64,000 nucleotides of DNA, taken from contig CM022679.1 of the NCBI GenBank assembly GCA_012295275.1, forward strand, positions 15,465,842 to 15,529,841, read 5' to 3'. The DNA is from Chrysomallon squamiferum (taxonomy: Eukaryota > Mollusca > Gastropoda > Neomphalida > Peltospiridae). Position numbers and translations under genes: made by a program. Positions 38,729-52,364 of the stretch are shown here, piece by piece. How positions within the stretch are numbered: the first letter of the stretch is position 1; every line of letters starts with the position of its first letter. The notes under the pieces were generated by a model. It had not been told where the DNA came from and did not search any database. It worked only from the letters and a program-made list of their open reading frames with translations.

Positions 38729-41398
38729 AAATCTCTTTTATGTATATTTTGTTTTTGAAACAATCATTTTAAACTTTTTAATTTTATTTTTTAATTTTTT
38801 TTTACATTGCAACAAGCATTATGAAAGAAAGGAAAAAGTTCTTTATGTATCTTTTTTCAGTTTGTTAAGTTGTCATATTTTACTGCACTCTATTATTAGT
38901 AAAAATGTTCAAGTCAGGAGATAACTAAAACAATTGCTGGCTATTCTTACTGACCAACATCCAGCTGCCGTTGTCAGGAATGGGTCTGAGGTGAAGTTCA
39001 GTAGATTCCTGTTGATGTTTACTCTGACTCTCATACAGCTCACTGTCGGACGTGTAACCTCGGTCACTGATGTCAGTATGACAGCTTCTACTTGACACCT
39101 CACTGTCACTCTGAGTTCCTGCATAACATTTAATTTTTTTTTTTAGAAAAACACAGTTAATATATATTTCTATCTCATAAGAATCCAAGAAGACTGGCAA
39201 GAGTGAAGAAAAATTTGCAGTTATTAAAATCATTTATAGAGTGAAACCTTTATGTTTTAAAAATTTTTAATTCTCAACATCAATTGATACTCACTGAAAT
39301 GGTATGAAATAAATCTGTAATTATATTTTCTAAAATACATACTAATAAACACTCCAAAAGTGGAATTATTCACATTGCATTTTTTTTTTCTTTTTTCAAA
39401 ATGGCCACTTCCCAAATAATCTCAAGATCAAAAGACAAATAACAACCCCACTAAAATACTAGAGGTATCGAAAGTCATTTTACAGTTATAAAATATTATA
39501 GCAGAGAAAAAAAAAATAAAATAAAATAAAAATATTGAAAAATAAATAGTTCAATTATCCAAGACTTTCACAAACCTGCATCATATAGAACATCAGCTAC
39601 ATCGACACCTGAACACACCTGCATGATAGGTGGTGGATTAGCACCTGCTCCAACCACTTCAAGTACTATAAAGAGTGTGAACCAGTCTGTGCTTGAGTGA
39701 ATGTTGGCAGCGTTAGTTTTGAGGAGGTCATGGAGGCCATAGGCCACCTGTCGACTCATGCTGTGAATGACATTGGGTCTCATCATCAACAACATCCTCA
39801 ACGAGGTGAGAACCTGAGGGGCAATGTCTTCACGTCTCAGTAGACGGATAGCCAGGCGAAGCAAGCCGACAACAGCTCGTTCGACCAGGAAGGTGTGTTC
39901 TGTTGCATTTACTATAATGTTGTACAAATGGTCACGCACCGACTGCCAGATGGGTGACACACGATCTCTATAAAAAAAAAGTAAGGAGAAATGCCATAAT
40001 AATTTATAAATAATACGTTTATTTTCTGTAAGAATATATACTGTAACGATATTGTTTATACACATTACAATGCCTAAATACGTCATTAAGAGCTGATCAA
40101 CATTTCCTCAGGAGTAGATTCCCTGCAAGTTAATACAATAATTCTTTCTGTTATACACCCATAAAACTATGTGACATCAGACATTTATATATTTATTAAC
40201 ATTTTACTTTCAATTTACAAAAGTTTACTTATTATCTGAGTGCATTAAATGTTAAACTTTTTTTAAACATCCCAAACTGGATGATTTATCAGTAAAAAGA
40301 TTACCTGTTTTGTAGCACAACTCTGATGAGCAGTTCCAAAAAGAAAACTGTAGAATCCTCATCATACTGGGTGCCAACAGAATTGTGATCCTCTGAGCCT
40401 TGGCAGGCCATTATCAGTGCCTGGAATTATTAATTATTAACTCTCCTTTATTTTTACCCTCTCTGCTTTACAAAAATATATACAGCAAAAGTAAAAATTG
40501 TTTTACCTTTGTTAACTTAATCAAGTTATTAGCACATAATTTAGCATATTGTTTCTACCAAATCTAATTATCTAACCAAGGAGGTTTGATTTCCACTTTC
40601 TACCAAACTAATCTTATAAACACTAACATTAGACAGAACTGAAAATACACACATACATAAAAAGTGCCATTTTGTTTATCTTTGTTAATTAAATTAGGAC
40701 ATAATCTGTGAAACCATTTCTATCAAAACTAACCATGAAAATGTTCATTCCTTTTTATCAAACTAACATTCTACACACTAAAGTTAATACAGGACTTTAT
40801 GCTGAAAAAAAAGGTATGGCATTAACCTTCAGAGGATTCAATAAAGTTAAAAATGATTGTTTCACTGGATCATCATACCTTTACTAACTCTTGCAGTGAG
40901 TCCTCTCTCAAGAACTTGCTGTCGAGGATGAGCAGGTCAAGGTGGCAGTCTCTGATGACACTCTGAGACTGGCGGAACGCCTCCTGCTCTTCAGGCGAAG
41001 GACCTTTCTGACTGGCAGAGTCCGAGAGAGAGAAGTACGAGTAAAAGCTACTGAGGACCCCAGATTCTGATCTGTGGAAAGGAAAATATGTTGTCAGTAT
41101 ATATTTATGTTTATAAATGCAGATGAAAAATAAAAAGATTGGGGCAAAAAAGGAAATAAAAATAAAGATGTCCTATAGATCAGCTTATGAGACCAAATTC
41201 AAAAAATACATTTAGGAATAATAACTATTTTTTACCTTTGTGATGAGGTGTTGTCTTCCCTCATTATACATATTTTTCCACTATCATCAGCAAAATCTTC
41301 AACCTATAAATACATATAAAACCAATTTAATTCTTTGTTGCAAATATCTGCAAAGTTGTTCTATTGAACAGTATTACTATTAGAATATTATTCTTAAA

Positions 41399-41437
<39 letters not shown>

Positions 41438-44162
41438 GTATATCAATTATGAATTATGGGAAACAATCACCAAAACATACATTAAAAATGAACAATCAAA
41501 ATGCAGAAATCATGATTGTCAACAGAATAAGAGGAGATATTCTTGTTTGTTTTTGGGTTAGTTTTTTCTTAAGTATATAATGTTTTTACAATTTTTGTTC
41601 TTGTATTTTTTCACATTAAACAAAGAATAAATTTGTTAATGTTAATTTCAAAGCTGTATTTCTCGTACTTCTATCATGGTTTTTGGTAATAGTTTGGCTC
41701 TGTACAGCTGCAGCATGCAGTCCATGATGTTCTTCCAGCCCTCCCTGAGTATATCACCGTGTCTGTGGGCTAGTCCAAACACTGTCCGGGCAGCAAGCTG
41801 GGCCTTCAAGTTAGTGCCAAACGAAGCTGGTATGTTTTCAGGTGTCTGTGAAAACAAATGATAGCTTTACTTTTGAGTTAGGTGAATAATAGCATTTAAT
41901 TCCATGGATATAAAAAAAAAATAAAAAAAATGTTTCTTTCACTAATGTAATTACTAAAAATCAACAAAGCACCATTTTTGTAATATTTTTATTTTGTTTT
42001 GTTTTTATTCATGTATGTATGTATATAATTTTAAAAAATATATAGTAAAAACTTATTCATACTTATTTTGTGTTACACACTGGTCCACATTGGTTCAAAC
42101 AGTTTATTTTTATTTCACCATTCATGAAACTTGAAGATATCATACAGTTTGTCACAAGTGCAGTTTAACAGTTAGCATTGAGATATTAATGAAATATTAC
42201 CTCTGGTGAGCTGAGAAGTGTGGTGAACTTGCACAAGGATATAACAAGATTATCAAATACATCACTCATGCCATAGTGAGCTGAGATCATGGCACACTTT
42301 CTGTAAATAAAAAAAACAAAAAAATATCAGTCCATTTATCAAAAATGTATACAAAAATGACCACAGCAGATAAGTAAAAATATAAAGAAAAGAACTTAAA
42401 AACCCAAATAAAAACATAAAAAAACATAAAAAAATAAAAACCAGTAAATTACAAATAAAGTAATAAATTTGCAACATTCTGGAACATTTGCACCCCTGCA
42501 CGCAATCTTACCACTGTTCTTATTTCATGTTTGTAATTTTCAAAAATAACAATAAATAAAATTAATATAATTTAAACAAAACATAAAATCTGGAATTACT
42601 GCAATTCTTTTAATTCTTGTAATATCTGAAATTGTTGATAGTTATTTGTTATTTAAAAATAAAATAAAATAAAATACAAATAATTCTTTTTTAAAACGAT
42701 CACAAGTACAGACACAACCTATTTTGTTTTGACTCTTACCTGAATCCTGCAATGGATTTTTGTATAATGGATTCATCTGAGCTTTTGTCAAAGACAAAGG
42801 ACATGGCTGCCACTGTGGAACCCCAGACTAGAGAAAACAGTTCATGATCAAATGAACCTGCTGGTGAATGAAGGAAAATACCCTCCTTTGTAGCTCCTCG
42901 GCGAAGTAAAACCTGAAATAAAATAAAATAATCAGAATGTCAGACAATAATTTCATAACATTCATTGCACTTCAAACACATTTAATTATTAGACAGACCA
43001 TTTTTTTTGTTTTTTTTTGGACAAGATATTTTTGATATTTTCTTAACAGTATTTGTTTTCTTTTTAATTTACTGCAGGCACTAATAATATTATAATAAAG
43101 ACAAAGTAAGAAAATAAAATAAATTTCAAAAACACAAAGGGAAATTAAGTTACCTTCCAGTAGTAATTTTCTTTGACTAAACCAGTATGTTCTGCTGGCA
43201 TGACAATCTCTTCATTTCTGAATGGAAAAAAAGATTTTTAAATTTAAAAAGAAAAAATTTAAATAAATTTATTATGTTCTATTCTGAAATAAAATTATGC
43301 AATTATCATATGAAGACAGAAAAGAAAAAGATAGATTTCTCTGGAAAAGATCTGCAGAAAACTGTCTTAAAAAAAGTACCTATACTCCAAAATTTAAATC
43401 TCTTAAATAAGTGATTTCAACTATCAGTTATTCCTGTCAACTAAAAGTAAATATGATACCAGTACCTTATCCTTTATAGAAATGTGCAACAAAACAATTT
43501 TTGTTATCTTCCTAACATATAAATTAACAGCATTTTTGTTTACAACAAAATATTTTATTTTTATTTCTTGATTAATACTCTCATCAGACTTTGATCTTTG
43601 AAGCATCATAGATAGGATAACTACTTATCTGATGTTTGACATGTACTTGCTAATATTCAAGACAGGTGTGTTATAATGATTACTACTCTAACAGTGATTT
43701 TTCTTAACATATCACATTATACATCAAAGTGAAACTTCTTATAATGAATTCAGTTATGATAATGAAAGGAGTGCTGTTTTTTTTTTAAGAAAGAAGCCAT
43801 GATGGTAAATAATTACCAGACTACAGTAGGTGAATGGATTTCACTTTACCTAATTGCTGTGTAGATGTCTTCCAACATGTCTTGGTCAAAATCTTCTCCT
43901 CCATTTGTCTTTGATACATTTTTCTTGAATTCCTGAAAGTATTTTTAAAAATATGAAACTGCATTAGATGCTAAGTCAATCAATAATACTAAAATATAAA
44001 AAACTAGATTTCTAAGGGGAAAAAAAAGGTGAAAACACAAGGCTCTAACACAAAAAAGAAAAAGCAAAATACACATTAATAAATCAAGAAAGTGGATTTC
44101 ATACATGCTATTTTTTCCAGAGTCAATATTGCTAAATGAACCTTTTGTAACCAAGATAAATT

Positions 44163-44198
<36 letters not shown>

Positions 44199-47100
44199 TA
44201 CACACATATACATACAGACACATACACATACATATGTATATGTATATATACACATTAATTCACAAACACATAATTATTAACAAATGATTAATTTATAAAC
44301 AGTATTTTACTTACAGCAACTGTCATGGGTGTATTTTGCTTCTTCACGTTGTGGTTATGTTGGTCAACATTGAGCATGATAATAGCATAGGACAGGGTAA
44401 AAGCTGCATCAGAATTGGCAAATGGTTCTCCATTCATTTTCTGAAAACAAAAATATATTTATTTTTCTTCAGAATCAGTGTAAAACAGTAGTACAAAGGC
44501 CAAAAAATATAACCCACTTTCTCTGACTGGATTTTTTTATTCTAAGAAACTGTATGTGTGTCTGAAACAAATCATTAAGGTATTAATTTCTGAATGATGA
44601 TAAGCTGTCTACTTACATGCCAATGATCTGCAAAGTGCTCCATGAGGAAAGAGATCACAGGGGCTTCTCCTGGTAAACGGAAAGCCTCAAGATACATGCG
44701 CAGAGCTTCATCAATGCGGATATCCTCAAAGTTGAAGGATCTGCATTTGGTAAAATTTTATTTTAAAAGATTTTAAAATAACAGAACAGAAATACTTCAT
44801 ATACATGACATTATTAACAAGTTATTATACCTACAAAGTTCTTCATTTATATTAATACTTTCACGTAACTTTTAGCTGCTATTTATCATGTTTGCTAAAA
44901 TTCTGTTTAGATTACATAATAGAAAAAATTACATTAAAGAAAATAAAAATATGACCTGTCATTAAATTTTCATTCTCATTGTAATACATATTTGATTCTC
45001 TAAAACAAAATTAAAAGTAAAATAGAATAAATGTCTAAAACAAACTCACTTGACAAAAGCCTCCAGCACGTTTTTATTTTTCTTGTTTGCAATATATTCA
45101 CCAATCATTTTCTTGTCCAGCTTGGGATTTTCTTTCAGGAAAGTGACCACCTGACCTGGCTCAAGAGGTGTGGCTAAGAGACCCTGCTCCTGTAAAAATG
45201 TGATAGCTTTTGACGGCTTTGTGTTGAACAGTTCAGTACCCATTTGATACAGCTGAAATAAAAATTGAATATTTTGATGAACAGAAATTTTAAGATGGAA
45301 TTTAATTACTAGAATATTTTCTTATCCTTTTCTCTTTAAACAACACAGTAGAAGTAAAAATAGAATAAATAAGAGACATAAAACTTTTATATGTGAGGTA
45401 CATGTCTGCTTTAATAAAGCTTTGTTGATTTAGTGTTTACCTTTTTCTTGTGCTTGATTATGGCGATTTCATCTGATGTTGGTATTTTTGATGTTATCCT
45501 CATTCTGTTGGGTTTTATCTGTGGTCCCTTTTTGTTATCTTTTGTAAGTTTGTTACTTTTTGTCCAATCTGAAATATTATGAGGATTTACAGAATTAAAT
45601 CCAATTGCTTAATATTATCAATAATTAAAACATATAATGTGCATAGTGTCTAAGTAGAATATTATTTGGCTTGCAGACTTGGACTATAATATTAACATAT
45701 AACATTGTTTGGTTTCTTAGATCATATTACATATTTTCAGTAGTAATTAACATAGTCCTCATGTATGTTGTTTGACTTGTTAATAAATTTAAATGTTTTA
45801 TTTTTATAAAAATAATAATAAATTATTAAAATAATAAATAATTTTAAAAACGAATTCAGTAAAAAACTAAATTTAATAAATATCCATTTAAAATCATTTT
45901 AAATTATATAGTTGGTGGTTTGTACAAGCTATATAAGTACATTTTGTGCATACAGAAGTCATTTTACACACCTTGTGTGTACTGTTTGGCTTGCTGAGCC
46001 ATGCAGTATCCACTCGTAGGTGGACCTAACAGCCTTGATTCAGACGGATTATTCTCATAATCTGTTCCAGGCTCATTAGTTCTAGCTGAAAATAAAAATA
46101 TTTAAAAAAAGGGATTATTGAGATTGTATTACTATAACATTTATTACTGACTATCCTTATTACTGAGAATAGAACACCAGTTATTAATCTTCATTAAAAA
46201 AAACCCAGACTATTTAACCATTAGATAATTCTATATTCTGAAAGGAAGAAATGTTTTATTTAATAACACATTTTTTAGTTACTGCTGTCTGGCATCATAC
46301 ATATAATATGCTCTGGAGTAACAAACACTGGAAATGTTAAAACATCCTATGAAATCAGTCGTGTACTGGTCATGCTTACATTCAGGAGAATCAGTAGAGA
46401 CTTTGTCCTCACTGTCGGCTGGTCCTCCACTAGAAGCTGTCTTGTTTGAACTGAGGATTCTGGTGTGGCAGTGTTGTTCTATAGTGTCTATGACTGTGAG
46501 GAGAGCATCCAGTGAGAGGAGGTGTGTTGTGAATAATCCAGACACAGGGAATGCATTCTGGAAACAATTGTAAATTGATTATTAATACTCTAGAACATAT
46601 TCCTTAAAATTTTGTGAGATCTACAACTGTGACACATTGGTAACATTAAACATTAGGAAGGAAAATATATAATTTACGAAATGTATGATAATTTTAACAA
46701 GAAGTCATGCTGTTTCTGATAATATTCAAGGAAAGAAAGAAAGAAAATATTAACTTTCATGATCATGTTACATCAGAATAAGTTTCTTTTCATTGTATTA
46801 TACACATACTCATGTGACATGATTAAATAATATAATAATTAACTTATTTATAAAATGATAGATATGTATTGTCCAGGATCATTCTAATTTGCTGGCATAT
46901 TATCAACATGTTACAAATAAAAATCAATAATTACATGTTATTCTGAATTAATTACCTTTGAAAGAAGCTTGGTGAGTTCTTCAAACAGATTGGAACAGTA
47001 GAGATCACAGTCATAGTTGAGATAAAGTTCAGTGACCAGGCCTGGTATTCTCCACAGCTGAACAATGGACTCGAGAGTGATTTCTCGAACCTCATAAGAT

Positions 47101-50100
47101 ACCTTTGGAGATTCTGATATTACAATATCACTCAGTTTTATCAAGAACATCTGAAAACAGAAAAATAAGTTCAGCATTCCTTAATTATAAACAATTATTT
47201 CATTATGAAGTTTTTTTAATTCTGAATTTAAAATATTTCCAAAGTCTAGTTAAGTGACTTGAATAACAAAAATTCCCAGTTCCAAGCTGTTAAAATGAAT
47301 CCTGCAATGATGAAAATAATATATTTAAAACATACTGGAAGTTCATAAACATTTAAGTACCTAACATTTTTAGAAAAATGAAAACCTTTTTATATGAATG
47401 TAAAGTAACTGATCTTTTGATAAAGATAAAATATAAATGATAATAATAATAAAAAACTATCTGCTGTTTAATGAAGAGTATTTGATATTTAGAAATTTTA
47501 AGAAATATTACCTCCAGCTGAAGTTTCAGATGGCTCCTCATTGACTCAAAGAGAAGGAAGCAGACCCTGAGAGAAGCAGCAAACAGTGACAGGCGCTCTG
47601 TCTGCAACAGCTGAAACACAGTATTTATAAAAATAAAATTAAAGCAATTTTGTTTAAAACAAAATCTACATAAAAATTTTAAATATTTTAAGATCACCAT
47701 CATCTTAAAAAAATATTAAATAAAATAAAAAAATCTTTAAAAAGAAAAAGAAAAAAATTAAAACCTGAAACCCACAAATCTTCCCAAATTCAACAAATAC
47801 CACTGAAAGTTATGTACTTATTATAATAAATACCATTCCAATAATGAATAAACAGAAGTTCAGTTAAAACTTAATATAACTGTAAATAAACAATGGAGAA
47901 AAAAAAAAAAAAGTACCATAAATAAATTGCGGCACATTTCGTCCTTCACTAAATACAGTAAAGAATTAAATGAACTGATGTGGTCGGCTCCAGCTTCTAG
48001 AGCGACTGTTAGAAGACTGAGTCCCATGTGGATCATCACATCAGTGTTGTGACGATCTATCGGGTTTGTCAGAGAAACAAGAAATCGGTAAAGTTCTCGT
48101 ACACACGGTAGTCCATATGGAATCAGTGGATAGGATCCTTAAATAGAAAAATAACAATTTTAAGAACTAAACAAAAAATAAAATAAAAAGATTAAAAAAC
48201 ATGAAATGACTTCTAAAACAAAGTTAATGTTTTAATCTTCTGATTAATGAAGGCATGATGTCATCTTGAATATCAGTGTGATAACATAGTTCACTGACAT
48301 TCATATTTCCTGTTGTTTTATTTGTGTTGTTCAGCTGGACATGATAAAATGAAAATAAATAACTTTGAACTTTTGGACAGACTTTTTATTTTGGATGAAA
48401 AGAAATGCTAAATAATTCTGAAAAATGCTATTTTTAGGAAGCCAATTAAAGGAACTGAAAGTTAATTGGAAGATTAAAGGTGCTTTAAAATTATTTCACT
48501 TAGAAAGCACATGATCAAATAAAATGGAAATTTTATAAAGTGATGTTTATTGGAATGTTATTTTAATGAAATGAAAAATTGCAGTAATATTTTTCTCACC
48601 TTCCCTGTAACCCTGAATCTGAGTAAAGCGGACACCTTTTGGATTTATAAAATCACTTTCTTGGAATGACGAAGATGTGTCAATGGAATCAGTGGTTGAC
48701 TGTATGGATTCATTATCATCACCTAGGTCAGAGGTCAGCTCAGAGTCACTTGGACATTTCTGTAACAAAAACCAACATACAATAACATATATTTAAAAAA
48801 AATTAACAAAATAAAAATAAAAAAGGGGTAATAAGTAAATATGGAAAACTTTCACAGTTTGTTGAGTTTAGTGCTGGGTTTATTAATGTAATAAAATAAA
48901 CTAATATGATTTAATTAAAAAACAAACAAAAAATTCTTTAAAAAAAACAACAACCCAGAACTGTTGTATGATGATAAAAACTATTTTTTGGTTATAGCAG
49001 TAGATGATAACTGCCAAATATCCTGATTATTTTGTACATTTATTTTTCTCAAACAATTTCTATTTACATACTTTTAAAACAGATTCCTCCTGCACTGTTA
49101 GAGTCACACAAGGAGTATCACAAGGGACATAATCTGCTACTTCAGACTGACATTCTTCCCCTTGATCAGCTCCCTCTGTTGGAGGTCTGTCTGTTGCCTC
49201 TGTAATTTGCTCTTTGATGCTCTGTGGTACAATTACTTGGTATTGTTCTTCCCGGGATGCTGCCTAAAACAAAATCAGAAAAAAAAAATAAGTTAGTGTT
49301 AGCGTAACTGAATGTTTTATATTTTAGAATCATCACTTTTTCAAACATAATTTTTTTTTAACAGTTGCTATAAATTATCATTTTCAAAAAATACTCAAGA
49401 CATGCTATCATACTATGCAATTAAGGAAATAGAAACTAATTTAAATTTTAGGAAAAGTAAAGTAGAAGGAAAAAAGGCCACAGTTAGTTTTATGTAATGG
49501 AACAGAGACATTACTTTTTATAAAGAAACACTAACATACAAACACTTCTCAAAATGTTTTTTCTTTTGTTTATTATTTAATGGGATTATGTAATTAATCA
49601 AACATGGATAAATGCATGAAAAAAATTGTTCCATAAAACTATTACAGTGTAAAATGTATTCTTTATGTTCATACCTCAAAACTTTTAGAAATATCAATAA
49701 CCCCATCATCAGAAGGTGCTACAGGGGTTGTGGCTATGATCCTGTCGTTGGCAACGTGTTCAAACTCTGACACCTCCATCTGTGGTGTAATGTCAACAGC
49801 GACATCCTCTGCATTCTCAGAGGCCATGGTCTGGGTTTTGTTACCTTCTGCATTCTGTTGCTGCTGCTGAAGTTGTTGTTGCTGTAAATGATTTTTCTTT
49901 GGTCGTGGTTTTGGAGATCGTTTTCGCTTTGAAAGTCTTGATGGATCTACTACACCAGCTCTCATTTTCAGCTATAAAAGTTTTAAAATCATGGTCACAG
50001 AGATGTGGGATATTAACAATACATTGGGAATTAAAATGAATATCAATCTGAATAATATTACTACGTAGATTTTCTGCATGCATAAGATAGTTCTCAACAC

Positions 50101-52364
50101 TGTTACAGCCAATATAATAAATTAAAAAGTTTTGAGTTTTACAGTTACAAATCAAATTTAGTGATATAATTATTGTTAAAAAGTGTTTTCAGATGCTTAA
50201 TTACACTGCTATAGTAGAAATTAACTCTGTTACTAATATATACATATAACAACTAAACCTTCTTCATGTTGGCACTCCATTTAGTGTCCTCTTTGAACTG
50301 AGGGAGTCGTGTGAACAGCAACTGGACCATGTCCATCAGTGTATGTTCTGCAGCTTTCCGTAACAGTTCTGTGCAAAATTAATTTGATCAGTTTTTAGTA
50401 TTATAATTTTAAATCATGTCCTGAAGTACTGTCTTAGGTGGCCAATATCACAAATGATATATATATATATATATATATATAAATGGCAGATCTGAATATT
50501 TAATCTGCTAACTTAAACCTCACTGAAAACTTCACTACTATTTTTTTTTACTTCTGCTGAAAAAATAAACAACAGCAACAGAAAAAAAACTAAAACCCAG
50601 TCTTGCTACTTAATCTCATTGAAACAAAATTTCTTAAACAAAATAAAATTTCATATAATTAACTAATTTTTTCAAATGAAAAAGGTCCTGGTACAATCAA
50701 AACACTTTTTAAAACTGAACAAAATCTAATAGAATGTTTGAAGTTTAGAATAAATATCTCACCACTTAGTCTCATTTCAAAACAGATTCTGAAACATGAC
50801 TGCATGATTTCACAGACAGACTCATTGGTCAGTAGTATCCCAGAAGGACAGAGCAACATGGTTCTTAAAACATGAAGGATCTTCATGAGAACAACTTCAT
50901 CAGAAGATGGATCAGTGCCAACAAACCTGGCATGAGTGACAGCGTCTGCTACATTCTCTATAGCAGCAGCAGCCATCTCACTTGTAGGATCTGAAAATTA
51001 AAAAAAAAAAACATTTTAGAAGTTCATTTTCTTGCAGATTGAGCCAATTAAAAAAAGAAAAAAGGATTATGTGTAGAAAAAAAAAGTTATGATTAATATA
51101 TTGTCACAACAGCATAGCTGCACATTATCATTACTTTATAATCTGCATTTCAAAAACATTAAAATTATCTAACTCACACTAAACTGAAATGTGAAAAAAA
51201 GAGAAAATAAGGTAGTTTTCAGAAATGCTTACCAACAAGACCATAGGAGAGGAACTTGTTGACAGATGTTAGAGCCAGGCCTGTTATAGGACCAGTTGTG
51301 TCCTCGGAACGAATCACTTCAAGAAACGGACTAAGAAATACATTGGGTTCCAGTTCACTCAAAACTAAAAATAAAACAAAGGAATATTTCACCATGTCAT
51401 TAAAAAAAAGAACTGAATTGTATGTTCTTTATAGGTTACTGCCTAAAGATTAAGGACCATTCCAAATACATAACGGCGTACAATATATGGCTTACTCATG
51501 TCCAGTATCTGAAATTATTTTTTATTCATCATTTCAGTTATTTGTAATATTAACCATTATAAATAATATAGTATTTACTGCATAATATATTCAATTTAAA
51601 TGAAAAAGGTAAAAAAAGAAAGAAAACAACAATCCAGAAAATAAAAAAGAAACTGATTAATATTTTGCAACATCTGAAAATGTTCTGATTTCAGATTTTT
51701 TTATTGTTATTTTTATAACTTAGTATCGTGGTATATCTCTGCACACTATTTTATTTTATTTACTGGTGGGTTTTTTTCCTTAGGAGCAAAAATTGGAAAG
51801 TAACATAATGAAATAATAGCATTACCTGTTACATTATTCAGTACATCTTTGAGTTGAGAAAAACTGCTTAATAGTGGATCTGCTTCTTCATCCTGAAACA
51901 AAAAAAAATAAAAAAATATAAATAATAAAATAATATCTAAAATGAAGTTGAAATGAATGCATGTATTACCAAGCACATTTATTACCCATTTTTTTTCTTT
52001 TTGTGATGAATCAAAGAGGAAACCATTACAGTAATCTTATTAACTGTTATTTTTGAATTTATTCTAATAATATGAAAAACAGAAACCACTGTTTTGATTA
52101 TAAATACAAGTGGCAGAGCTCTGGTAAGTATTTTAATACATTATGATACAAATCTATACCCATTAAAAAGCAATATCATAAAAGAAATCCATCTCTTACT
52201 GAATTTAATGCTACATTTTATTAGTGCTAATAATAATAGTAATTAAAAAATTGAAGGCTACTTACAAGATGGCTGTGTGTTGTCCATCTGGATGTTCTGC
52301 GCATTGCTGTGACAACAAGTGACACCTCACCCTGGATGATGTATACTCCATTTGGAGGACTCAT
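33968..52364 (-). CDS. GBF1: GBF1, Golgi brefeldin A-resistant Arf guanine-nucleotide exchange factor (complete, 36 coding exons)
   Basis: GBF1 exchanges GDP for GTP on Arf1 at the cis-Golgi and ERGIC, driving COPI coat recruitment (family knowledge). Coding exons in transcript order: 52364-52266, 51892-51826, 51364-51233, 50990-50763, 50368-50259, 49971-49675, 49263-49072, 48759-48600, 48137-47917, 47610-47512, 47150-46956, 46557-46380, 46085-45972, 45568-45441, 45252-45050, 44740-44617, 44440-44315, 43932-43850, 43217-43154, 42912-42740, 42300-42201, 41845-41669, 41303-41236, 41071-40879, 40420-40305, 39967-39576, 39118-38955, 38654-38429, 38109-37771, 37348-37218, 36974-36873, 36432-36319, 35857-35689, 35328-35191, 34553-34315, 34003-33968. 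They total 5697 nt, 1898 residues plus stop, close to human GBF1, and every phase matches. The ATG at 52364-52362 opens [20 protein letters not shown], which aligns with the GBF1 N terminus. All introns are GT-AG. Confidence 0.96.
38955..42912 (-). CDS. GBF1: GBF1 HDS1-HDS2 region (exons 20-27)
   Basis: The homology-downstream-of-Sec7 regions, involved in membrane targeting in this family. Conserved blocks are [71 protein letters not shown], and [13 protein letters not shown] then [20 protein letters not shown]. Exon 27 is acidic and Ser-rich with [15 protein letters not shown]. The donor of exon 27 is GTCAGT at 38954-38949; an overlapping GTAAGA four bases downstream would break the frame. 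Confidence 0.92.
43154..45568 (-). CDS. GBF1: GBF1 Sec7 catalytic domain (exons 14-19)
   Basis: The Sec7 fold starts near [19 protein letters not shown] and ends near [15 protein letters not shown]. The catalytic glutamic finger is in [10 protein letters not shown], Glu833 of the spliced protein, codon 44667-44665. The second signature motif reads [20 protein letters not shown] then QHNHNVKK in exon 44440-44315. The residue before the asparagine-aspartate of that motif and the MLNVDQHN sequence fit the GBF1/Gea subgroup. The domain is split over six exons with no loss of key residues, so the exchange activity is expected to be intact. Confidence 0.95.
46956..48137 (-). CDS. GBF1: GBF1 HUS domain (exons 9-11)
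   Basis: The homology-upstream-of-Sec7 domain, with [66 protein letters not shown] and the HUS box within [20 protein letters not shown]. In the family the HUS box (here NYDCD) is needed for DCB-HUS interaction. Three exons, phase consistent. Confidence 0.94.
48600..49971 (-). CDS. GBF1: GBF1 DCB-HUS linker with polyglutamine (exons 6-8)
   Basis: Exon 6 starts [11 protein letters not shown], followed by a basic stretch ([13 protein letters not shown]) and a glutamine-rich run coded by CAG/CAA at about 49848-49883. The rest of exons 6-8 is acidic and Ser/Thr-rich (for example [11 protein letters not shown]) and ends in the conserved [17 protein letters not shown] that leads into HUS. The basic and polyQ parts are not in my recollection of human GBF1 and look lineage specific. 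Confidence 0.9.
50259..52364 (-). CDS. GBF1: GBF1 DCB domain (exons 1-5, residues 1-212)
   Basis: This is the dimerisation and cyclophilin-binding (DCB) domain of large Arf GEFs. Diagnostic blocks are [74 protein letters not shown] and [20 protein letters not shown]. The splice phases across the five exons are 0, 1, 1, 1, 0. In large Arf GEFs this domain mediates dimers and contacts the HUS domain. Confidence 0.94.
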
